The notes under the pieces are model-generated. The model did not search any database. It was not told the DNA's origin and was given only the letters and a program-made list of their open reading frames with translations. A DNA stretch of 64,000 nucleotides from positions 1 to 64,000 of the forward strand of contig NZ_PDZB01000002.1 in the NCBI RefSeq assembly GCF_002743335.1, written 5' to 3'. Positions 26,234-33,414 of this stretch are shown here, one piece after another; the first letter of the stretch is position 1; the number at the start of each line of letters is the position of its first letter. Made by a program: the position numbers and the translations under genes. Source of the DNA: Sporosarcina sp. P32b (lineage in GTDB: Bacteria > Bacillota > Bacilli > Bacillales_A > Planococcaceae).

Positions 26234-26386
26234 ATGAAGAATTCACCAAACGAACGAGTGAACAAGGAGGAAGTAGTGGATGAAAGTTCATTCAGAAATG
26301 CTATGTATGCTTCTATACTGTTTGTTGGAGGCGGAATCGCTTTGTTTTGGGTAATATTATTTATTTTCTTTTCAGTACGACTATAA
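26234..26386 (+). CDS. ba3-type cytochrome c oxidase subunit IIa-like protein
   Basis: A 50-residue protein with a polar N terminus and one TM segment (ASILFVGGGIALFWVILFIFF). Its position directly before the CuA subunit gene and its topology match the small subunit IIa of ba3 oxidases, which replaces the first TM helix of ordinary subunit II. The ATG at 26234 follows a run of eight G; twelve bases separate it from the next gene. Assignment is by context and topology. Confidence 0.75.
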   Translation: MKNSPNERVNKEEVVDESSFRNAMYASILFVGGGIALFWVILFIFFSVRL

Positions 26387-26398
26387 GGAGGTATTCAA

Positions 26399-26866
26399 AT
26401 GAAAATGCATCGATATGAAAAAATCTGGCTTTTCTTAGCAGCTTCTATGTTGGTCATCGCAGTAGTCTATAGTGGAGTCCAGACTTTTGCATTAGGCCAA
26501 GGCCCGCCAAGTGGTGTAGGCATGATTGATCCAGAAAAAGTTGAAGAGACAGCACCGTTTGATAATCCTGGAATTTCAAAGATTGGCGATAACGAATACG
26601 AAGTCGTCATGATATTACGCGCCTTTTCGTTTGAGCCAAATGTAATTGAAATACCTGCTGGCGCGACTGTTCATTTTAAAATGACTTCTATAGATGTCAT
26701 GCATGGTTTCCAAGTAATTGGTACAAATTTAAACGCCATGATCATGCCAGGACATATTCAAGAAGCAAAACAAAAGTTTAAGAAACCCGGTGAATATTTA
26801 GCCATTTGTAATGAATATTGTGGTGTCGGACACCAATTGATGAGCATGAAAATCATAGTGAAATAG
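26399..26866 (+). CDS. Cytochrome c oxidase subunit II, ba3 type
   Basis: The CuA subunit that accepts electrons from cytochrome c on the outside of the membrane. The 155-residue protein has one N-terminal TM anchor (IWLFLAASMLVIAVVYSG) and a cupredoxin domain. The CuA ligands are His in SIDVMHGFQ and C-x3-C-x3-H-x2-M in CNEYCGVGHQLM. Its short length with a single TM fits the ba3 (type B) family. TAAGGAGG lies upstream. It is in an operon with subunits IIa and I. Confidence 0.93.
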   Translation: MKMHRYEKIWLFLAASMLVIAVVYSGVQTFALGQGPPSGVGMIDPEKVEETAPFDNPGISKIGDNEYEVVMILRAFSFEPNVIEIPAGATVHFKMTSIDVMHGFQVIGTNLNAMIMPGHIQEAKQKFKKPGEYLAICNEYCGVGHQLMSMKIIVK

Positions 26867-26878
26867 GAGGTGAATCAA

Positions 26879-28543
26879 ATGGAAACCATTGAAAATAAAA
26901 TCAGTACTATGTCAGGAAGTAATAGACTAGACTCTCGTCTTACGTTAACGTATTTCTCCATAGCTTTTATCACCTTGTTGGTAGGTGGACTTTTAGGTTT
27001 ACTTCAAGGACTTAATCGTGCAGGATTACTTGAACTACCCGCAAACTTTAATTACTATCAAGTCTTAACTGCACATGGTATTTTATTAGTTTTAGTGTTC
27101 TCTGTGTTGTTTGTAATTGCTTATTTTTACTCGATACTTTCTCACACGATGGACGGTTTATTTCCGATCGTTAGGAAGATGGGGTGGATTTCTCTCATCA
27201 CTATGCTGGTAGGAGTAGTACTCGTTGTTACGCAAGTCGTAATGGGGAATGCATCCGTGATGTATACATTTTATCCGCCTATGAAAGCATCTCCTTGGTT
27301 CTATGTGGGCTTATTTATTGTAGTCGCAGGGATTTGGATTGCTGCGTTTGGTGGATTCACCCAAATCGCTAAGTGGAGAAAAAGAAATCGTGGCAAACAT
27401 ATACCGTTACTAGGATTCTTTGCGATGGGTGTATTTATTCTTCTATTCTTCGGAAGCCTTGGTGTAACAGCAGAAGTGTTAATGCTGATCCCATGGGCGT
27501 TTGGTTGGACGGAAACAATTAATGTTATGCTCAGTAGAACGTTATTTTGGAGCTTCGGACATACGTTTGTAAACATTTGGTACTTAACGGCAGTTTCATT
27601 ATGGTATGTCGTCGTACCAAAAGTGATTGGTGGGCGCTTATTCAGTGATACATTAACGAGAGTAGTTGTCATCCTGTTAGTCGTTTCGAATATCCCAGGC
27701 GGTTTTCATCATCAAATTGTTGACCCAGGAATGTCAGAAGGAATTAAACTTACACATGCGCTAATGAGCATGGTAATCGGCTTCCCGTCCTTAATGACCG
27801 CATTTGCGATGTTCTTCGTATTCGCTCGTGTCGGCAAGAAAAAAGGAGCAAAAGGAGTCTTTGGCTGGATTAAGAAAATGCCTTGGGGAGATGTTCGTTT
27901 CCTTGCCCCTATGATCGCGATGATCTTCTTCATTCCAGGTGGAGCTGGCGGTATAGCGCAAAATGCGAACCAATTGAATCAAGTCGTTCATAATTCGCTT
28001 TGGGTTGTAGGTCATTTTCATATAACCGTCGGAGTGACAGCGGTGTTGACTTTCTTCGGTGCAATGTATTGGTTAATACCTTATTTATCCAAACGGACAC
28101 TTACGCCAGCAATGAATAAATTAGGTGTAATTCAAACACTTATTTGGACTATAGGAATGGTATTCATGGCCGGAGGAATGCATACGGTAGGTCTACTAGG
28201 TGCTCCAAGAAGAACTTCTTACACAACGTATGGTGATAGTGCAACGGCTGCAAGTTGGGATCCATACTTACTATTATTAGCGGTCGGAGGAACATTATTA
28301 ACTATAGCCCTCGTGATGATTGTTTATATCGTTTTCAACTTAATGTTCTTCGCACCAAAAGGAAATACAGAATTTCCAATTGCCCAAGGTGAAGAGAATG
28401 CTAGTGAGACACCCAAGTGGACAGAACAATGGACTGTTTGGATTATAGTTATGCTGTTCATTGTCGCATTCGGTTATGTGATTCCTTTAGTGGATATGAT
28501 ACAAAATGCGCCACCTGGATCACCACCATTTGTCACTTGGTAA
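26879..28543 (+). CDS. Cytochrome c oxidase subunit I, ba3 type
   Basis: The haem-copper catalytic subunit that reduces O2 to water and pumps protons. The 554-residue protein has 12-13 TM segments. Haem and copper ligand regions are YQVLTAHGILLVL (low-spin haem His), WSFGHTFVNIWYLTAV (CuB His and Tyr), GGFHHQIVDPG (CuB His pair) and VGHFHITVGVTAV (haem His pair). These patterns belong to B-type oxidases. AGGAGG overlaps a GTG at 26870, so the ATG at 26879 is preferred. ba3 oxidases have high oxygen affinity, so the operon probably serves low-oxygen growth. A terminator follows. Confidence 0.93.
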   Translation: METIENKISTMSGSNRLDSRLTLTYFSIAFITLLVGGLLGLLQGLNRAGLLELPANFNYYQVLTAHGILLVLVFSVLFVIAYFYSILSHTMDGLFPIVRKMGWISLITMLVGVVLVVTQVVMGNASVMYTFYPPMKASPWFYVGLFIVVAGIWIAAFGGFTQIAKWRKRNRGKHIPLLGFFAMGVFILLFFGSLGVTAEVLMLIPWAFGWTETINVMLSRTLFWSFGHTFVNIWYLTAVSLWYVVVPKVIGGRLFSDTLTRVVVILLVVSNIPGGFHHQIVDPGMSEGIKLTHALMSMVIGFPSLMTAFAMFFVFARVGKKKGAKGVFGWIKKMPWGDVRFLAPMIAMIFFIPGGAGGIAQNANQLNQVVHNSLWVVGHFHITVGVTAVLTFFGAMYWLIPYLSKRTLTPAMNKLGVIQTLIWTIGMVFMAGGMHTVGLLGAPRRTSYTTYGDSATAASWDPYLLLLAVGGTLLTIALVMIVYIVFNLMFFAPKGNTEFPIAQGEENASETPKWTEQWTVWIIVMLFIVAFGYVIPLVDMIQNAPPGSPPFVTW

Positions 28544-28574
28544 ACGTGTCATTTACTAAGCGTGAACTATTTAT

Positions 28575-28616
28575 ATACCAAGTCCCTACGCGAATATGTG
28601 AGGACTTGGTATTTTT
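28575..28616 (+). terminator. Terminator of the ba3 oxidase operon
   Basis: ATACCAAGTCC pairs with GGACTTGGTAT, followed by TTTTT. The next ECF-type promoter begins four bases later. Confidence 0.85.
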
Positions 28617-28619
28617 ATT

Positions 28620-28647
28620 TGAAACTTTTTCTAAATATCTCCGTCTG
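28620..28647 (+). promoter_or_regulatory. ECF sigma-type promoter of the fourth SLH gene
   Basis: TGAAAC (28620-28625), 16 bases, then CGTCTG (28642-28647) and TACG. It matches the promoters at 16059 and 20945 in box sequence and spacing. Confidence 0.7.
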
Positions 28648-28705
28648 TACGGTGCGTAAGTGGCGAAAGTACACAGCACAAATTACTTATAAAGGAGAGA
28701 AACAG

Positions 28706-30055
28706 ATGAAGAAAAAACTTACAGCGGCGTTCATCGCATTACTACTCATAGTTCCAACCATGCCGTTTCCAGCACATGCGGCCGAGTTTACGGATATGAA
28801 AGGCCATTGGGCACAGAAAGAGATCAAGTATTTATATGACCGCAACATTATTGGAGGATACCCAGATGGTACATTCAAACCGAATGAACCGATCACGCGA
28901 GCACAAGCATCCGCCATGCTGATCAAAGCTCTAAAGATTCCACTCGTGGAAAATCCAAACATAGTGTTTAAAGACGTTTCAAAGAAGTCCCCTTATTATA
29001 AAATTCTCGCGACGGTAAATGAAAAAGGAATTCTCCGTGGAGACGATGGGTTAATGCGTCCAGGGGAAAATACATCACGTGCGCAGATGGCGGCCATTTT
29101 ACGCCGTTCATTCAATATACCGTTTGACAGCGAACCAACTTTTGTTGATGTAGTTCCGGCGCACTGGGCGTATGCTGATATTAACGGCATTGCCAAACAA
29201 CGCATTGCTGGCGGATCAGAAGGCAAATACATGCCATCTCAATCGGTGACGCGCGCACAGTTTTCGGCATTTCTGACACGAGCGCTTGACGATTCGATGA
29301 AACTCAGTCGTTACCATTCATATGTCAGCCAGAAAGGAAAAACAGTTGAGCAGAATGGTTTTTCGTACAGTATAGGTAATGGATTGTTGAAAAAAGATTT
29401 AAAAACGAATAAAAGTGAAGAGATCTTGAGTAAGCTAGATTTTGAAGCGGTCGATGGGGTTTGGGTTAGTTATATGGAAGATTGGTTTGATGTAATTGTC
29501 TATAATGATGAAGTATTCATTCCCTATTTACGTGCAATTGGCCAAGCTTCAGAATTGCCGATGGAGTATGGTATCATACGGACGAAAACAGAGCGCTTTA
29601 CGGGGCCGAAAGATTCTATGATTATGTCTTCCCTTTTCGGTGAGACGATGCGGAACGTATTTATTTGGAATGACCGCATCTATTATACAAATGAAGCAAC
29701 GAAAAGAGACTATTACCGAACGCCTAACATCCCGAAAGATAGTAAGTTGACACTCAACTCTGTCGCAATGAATGGATCGGACAGAAAAAAAGAACGCGAT
29801 TTTGATGCAAGAATTCTATTTTATGAGGATCCAAAAGAAAAGTCGTTTATTCCAAATGAAAATCAAAACAATGCATCCGTGCTGTACGATCATTCGACGA
29901 TGTATTACTTCAATAAGACAGGTATTTATAAGTATAGCTTGCTGGATAAGAAGACTAGTAAACTGTCGAATCTCCAAGGAAAGCACATGTCGGTCACTAA
30001 CACCCAGCTGATCGTAACTAGCCAGGATGGGAAGAAGTATGTCTTTAAGAAGTGA
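28706..30055 (+). CDS. SLH domain protein with propeller-like C-terminal region
   Basis: A secreted 449-residue protein. A signal peptide covers residues 1-25 (PAHAAEF). Three SLH domains follow at about 26-75 (GGYPDGTFKPNEPITRAQ), 86-135 (RGDDGLMRPGENTSRAQ) and 148-197 (SEGKYMPSQSVTRAQ). The remaining 250 residues contain repeated blocks such as GNGLLKKDLKTNKSEEI and KTGIYKYSLLDKKTSKL, which resemble beta-propeller blades of the DUF5050 kind. AAAGGAGAG precedes the ATG at 28706. The same frame is open upstream to 28562, but that part covers the promoter. A terminator and a REP-like element follow. Confidence 0.9.
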   Translation: MKKKLTAAFIALLLIVPTMPFPAHAAEFTDMKGHWAQKEIKYLYDRNIIGGYPDGTFKPNEPITRAQASAMLIKALKIPLVENPNIVFKDVSKKSPYYKILATVNEKGILRGDDGLMRPGENTSRAQMAAILRRSFNIPFDSEPTFVDVVPAHWAYADINGIAKQRIAGGSEGKYMPSQSVTRAQFSAFLTRALDDSMKLSRYHSYVSQKGKTVEQNGFSYSIGNGLLKKDLKTNKSEEILSKLDFEAVDGVWVSYMEDWFDVIVYNDEVFIPYLRAIGQASELPMEYGIIRTKTERFTGPKDSMIMSSLFGETMRNVFIWNDRIYYTNEATKRDYYRTPNIPKDSKLTLNSVAMNGSDRKKERDFDARILFYEDPKEKSFIPNENQNNASVLYDHSTMYYFNKTGIYKYSLLDKKTSKLSNLQGKHMSVTNTQLIVTSQDGKKYVFKK

Positions 30056-30117
30056 GTAAGTATTTAAGTACTAAACTAACGTTGCGTTTTCATGACTAAG
30101 TACTTTTTCCAATAAGG

Positions 30118-30151
30118 AAGACCGCTAATGGAGACTAATTAGCGGTCTTTT
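30118..30151 (+). terminator. Terminator of the fourth SLH gene
   Basis: AAGACCGCTAAT pairs with ATTAGCGGTCTT, followed by TTTC. Confidence 0.8.
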
Positions 30152-30166
30152 CATCTTCAGTTTAAC

Positions 30167-30214
30167 TGGCCAGGTCCAGACACTATTCAGAATTGTGTTG
30201 GGACCTGGTACCTC
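30167..30214. repeat. REP-like imperfect palindrome, full copy C
   Basis: GGCCAGGTCCAGACAC pairs with GTGTTGGGACCTGGTACC around TATTCAGAATT. It lies between convergent genes. The right arm is nearly identical to that of copy B. Confidence 0.6.
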
Positions 30215-30230
30215 TACCAACTGTGTCCAC

Positions 30231-31640
30231 TTACACCCGAACCCGTTTCACAAACAATGACGCAATGAATCCAACAATAGCGAATCCAGCGATAAAGTAA
30301 AACGCATATTTCGTACCCGCCGCAATCATTTCAGCAGCCGAAGCACTAGGTGAAGTTTCTAAAAATACATTTTGCCCGTGTATCATAAAAGTAATCGCCA
30401 ACGCCGTTCCTGTAGCGCCTGCGATTTGTTGTAAGGTATTCATGACAGCTGAGCCGTCCGCGTAAAGTTCGCGCGGCAATTCATTTAATCCATTCGTTTG
30501 AGCAGGCATAATAATCATAGAAATACCTACAAAATAGATTAGGAATGCGATGACCACTTGCCAAATTGGCGTTTCAGCCGAAATAATGACGATAAATAAC
30601 ACACTTGCGACCGCTGTAAATAAAAAGCCGATCGGTAAGATCTTTTTGACACCGAACTTGTCCGACAGCATGCCTATGATAGGAGACAACAATGCGTTCA
30701 TAGCGCTACCTGGCAGCAAAGCAAATCCTGCGACTGCTGCGCTGACGAGCAAAGATGTTCGCATATACAGAGGAAGTAAAATAGCTGAAGATAGAATTAA
30801 AAACATGCCGATGAACAATAGCACGACCCCTAACGTGAACATCGGATATTTAAACACACGTAAATTGATCATGGGGTGCTTCATCTTGAACTGTCTTACG
30901 GCAAATAAAAGTAGAGAAACAAAACCGACTATTAATGGAAGATAAACGTATGCGGACGTTAAAGACTTTTCAGCCATAGTACTTAAACTATAAATGACTC
31001 CACCAAATCCAACCGTTGATAATACAATCGAAACGACATCAATCGCTGGTTTCGTGATTTGTGAGACGTTGTCAATTTGTTTAAGACCAAATACGATCAA
31101 TCCTACATAAAACACCAAGCTAACCCAGAAGATATATGACCAACCGAGTGTGTCGACGATTAATCCGGACAACGCAGGTCCAATCGCAGGAGCTGTCGTG
31201 ATCACAAGCCCCATGACGCCCATAACGGCACCGCGTTTATGGATCGGGAATATCAATAAAATGACGTTCATCATTAATGGTAATAGTATTCCTGTTCCAA
31301 TCGCTTGCACGACACGACCTATAAATAACACAGCAAAACTCGGAGCGAAACCAGCTAAAAATGAACCGGCTATGGAAAAGGCCAAAGACGCAACGAGCAA
31401 TTGTTTCGTAGTAAACCACCGAATTAAGAGAGAAGACACAGGTACTAGAATACCGAGCGTTAATAAGTATCCTGTTGTCAACCACTGAGCGGTAGCGGAG
31501 TTGACCGAGAAGTCCGCCATAATATTAGTCAGTGCCATATTTAAAGCTGTTTCACCAAATAACCCGATAAAAGCTCCAAACATCAGAGTAAAAGCCATTG
31601 CTTTTGGATAACGTACTTGAACAATTTGTAATGAGGACAC
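30231..31640 (-). CDS. MFS drug exporter, DHA2 family
   Basis: A 469-residue major-facilitator protein with 14 predicted TM segments. It has the family features of EmrB/QacA-type H+ antiporters: TAQWLTTGYLLTLGILVPVSS in TM2, the motif A region FIGRVVQAIGTGILLPLM, and the motif C region APAIGPALSGLIVD in TM5. DHA2 members expel lipophilic or cationic drugs; the substrate is not predictable. AAAGGAAGTAAA precedes the start, and a small hairpin lies in the leader. It is a paralogue of the gene at 41751, with the same length class and conserved motifs. Confidence 0.9.
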   Translation of the reverse strand: MSSLQIVQVRYPKAMAFTLMFGAFIGLFGETALNMALTNIMADFSVNSATAQWLTTGYLLTLGILVPVSSLLIRWFTTKQLLVASLAFSIAGSFLAGFAPSFAVLFIGRVVQAIGTGILLPLMMNVILLIFPIHKRGAVMGVMGLVITTAPAIGPALSGLIVDTLGWSYIFWVSLVFYVGLIVFGLKQIDNVSQITKPAIDVVSIVLSTVGFGGVIYSLSTMAEKSLTSAYVYLPLIVGFVSLLLFAVRQFKMKHPMINLRVFKYPMFTLGVVLLFIGMFLILSSAILLPLYMRTSLLVSAAVAGFALLPGSAMNALLSPIIGMLSDKFGVKKILPIGFLFTAVASVLFIVIISAETPIWQVVIAFLIYFVGISMIIMPAQTNGLNELPRELYADGSAVMNTLQQIAGATGTALAITFMIHGQNVFLETSPSASAAEMIAAGTKYAFYFIAGFAIVGFIASLFVKRVRV

Positions 31641-31707
31641 AATTTACTTCCTTTCTAAAAAAGACTGACGCAAAGAACATGTGCATGAAACGTATTTTGA
31701 CGCAACA

Positions 31708-31748
31708 AAGGATACCTACCCTGGCGACAACCAGAAGCAGATATCCTT
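31708..31748 (-). promoter_or_regulatory. Structured leader hairpin upstream of the MFS exporter
   Basis: AAGGATA pairs with TATCCTT, with an inner CTGG/CCAG stem. It lies about 70-110 bases before the exporter start. There is no U tract. It may be a 5' regulatory element; no known class is recognised. Confidence 0.35.
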
Positions 31749-32016
31749 AGCTGAAATAAGTTCGTTGCTATTCATAACTTGCCGCTTGAGCATTATACCA
31801 TGTATTTATTACCGGAGGAATAAAATAGCACCTACAGAAGACATATTGATGTTGGCTTATTTTACAGTGCTTTTTAATTTCTCTAAAACTCAATTGACTA
31901 TTAATTCGGAATGTTATATAGTTTTGGTAACTCCAAGGTAAATTTTGGTCTTACCACCAAGTATTATCAGCTCCATGCTTCATAGATAGATCGACTATAA
32001 GATAGGAGGACGGTTC

Positions 32017-32631
32017 ATGAATACGAAATATATGAAAGAGTTCGTTACGTTTCCGGATATTACGATAATGTTGGTGCTATTTATTCCGCTCATAAGCTAT
32101 AGTCTGTTACATGCATTCTCCTTTGGTGTGTGGATTTCCTTCATTATAGGAATGGCTACTTATGCCATGAGTGAGTATTTGATTCATCGATTTTTATTCC
32201 ATATGAAAACGCCAACGAATCCATTTTTGTTGAAAACGATTAAACGATTACATTTTGATCATCACGTAGATCCGGCAAATTTAAAACTATTATTTTTGCC
32301 GATTTGGTTCAGCTTGCCTGGCTTTACTATTTTCGCACTAGTTTTCTATTTCATAACAGGTAGTTGGCTATTTACGATTGCTTATCTGGCAGGAATTATC
32401 GCCTATTTCATGTATTACGAATGGAAACATTATATTGCGCATCGTCCCGTTCAACCGCGTACCGAAATGGGAAGACGTATTAAAAAAGCACATCTTTGGC
32501 ATCATTTTAAAAATGAAAACTACTGGTTCGGCGTAACGCATACAGCTATCGATAAAACATTCGGTACGTATAAAGATCAAAAAGAGGTCGGTAAAAGCGA
32601 TACCGCTAAAAACTTAGAGAATCGTACGTAA
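32017..32631 (+). CDS. Fatty acid hydroxylase/sterol desaturase superfamily membrane protein
   Basis: A 204-residue integral membrane di-iron oxygenase-like protein with four predicted TM segments. The His clusters of the superfamily are present: HRFLFH near residue 58, LHFDHH near 84, HYIAHRP near 147 and HLWHHF near 166. Such enzymes hydroxylate fatty acyl or lipid chains; the substrate here is unknown. GGAGG lies before the ATG. The next gene, a FadR-like regulator, begins 25 bases after the stop, so the two are probably co-transcribed and the regulator probably senses an acyl-CoA. Confidence 0.88.
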   Translation: MNTKYMKEFVTFPDITIMLVLFIPLISYSLLHAFSFGVWISFIIGMATYAMSEYLIHRFLFHMKTPTNPFLLKTIKRLHFDHHVDPANLKLLFLPIWFSLPGFTIFALVFYFITGSWLFTIAYLAGIIAYFMYYEWKHYIAHRPVQPRTEMGRRIKKAHLWHHFKNENYWFGVTHTAIDKTFGTYKDQKEVGKSDTAKNLENRT

Positions 32632-32655
32632 GTGTTGAATAAAGGAGGTCTAGCC

Positions 32656-33369
32656 ATGAATCGAACAGCAATTGTTGAAAAAGAATTGATTAAAGCCATT
32701 CTTCAAGGTGAATATGTGGCGGGCAGTCAAATCGAAACGGAAAGAGAACTGGCGGCGCTGTATGAACTGGGACGGCCCGCCATTCGCGAAGTTTTACAGC
32801 GCCTGAGTCACGGAGGCTGGCTGACATTGCGAAAAGGACAGCGCGCTATAGTCAATGATTACTGGAACGGGGGAAATATTACTACCATCGTGGATATTAT
32901 AGAGTACTTTGATCAAGTGCCAGATGCGTTCGTCCTCTACTTTTTGGAATTGCGTATTGCGCTAACACCTCAATATGTACAAAAAGCGGTACTACTCAAT
33001 TATCCTAAAGTCGTGGGACTTCTCGCTGAAATCGATGAATTAACAGACACTGCGGAAGCTTTTGCGTCATATGATTGGAAAGTTCAAAAAGAGTTAGCTC
33101 GATTATCAGAGAATCCACTCTTTTCGCTCGTGCTAAACAGTTTTGAACCAGCTTATGTGAGAATGGCGTTAAAATACTTTGAAAGCTCATTTCGTCGTGA
33201 AGCTTCACTCAGTTATTATAAGAAGTTATTATCCTATGCATTATCAGGTGATGATCAGCAAGCAGAAAAACTTTCCCAGGAAATGATGAAAAAAAGCTAT
33301 GATCTATGGAAAAGTCAATTATCACCAGATGAAAGAATCGGCGTGAAGTTTAAGCTCGACAGTATATGA
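32656..33369 (+). CDS. GntR-family regulator, FadR-like
   Basis: A 237-residue DNA-binding regulator. The N-terminal winged helix carries AILQGEYVAGSQIETERELA then YELGRPAIREVLQRLSHGGWL, the GntR signature. The C-terminal helical domain (FYLELRIALTPQY, through LKYFESSFRREASLSYYKKLL) resembles the acyl-CoA-sensing domain of FadR. AAAGGAGG precedes the ATG at 32656; the frame is open back to 32632 but without support. It follows the hydroxylase-like gene by 24 bases, which suggests a local lipid-responsive circuit. Confidence 0.85.
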   Translation: MNRTAIVEKELIKAILQGEYVAGSQIETERELAALYELGRPAIREVLQRLSHGGWLTLRKGQRAIVNDYWNGGNITTIVDIIEYFDQVPDAFVLYFLELRIALTPQYVQKAVLLNYPKVVGLLAEIDELTDTAEAFASYDWKVQKELARLSENPLFSLVLNSFEPAYVRMALKYFESSFRREASLSYYKKLLSYALSGDDQQAEKLSQEMMKKSYDLWKSQLSPDERIGVKFKLDSI

Positions 33370-33414
33370 TATGTACGCTTCATACATATACATCCTTAAG
33401 AGGAGGACATCATC

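Noticed and set aside
31681..31941. 86-codon plus-strand frame
   Set aside because: Spans the leader of the minus-strand MFS exporter and AT-rich DNA; no ribosome-binding site.
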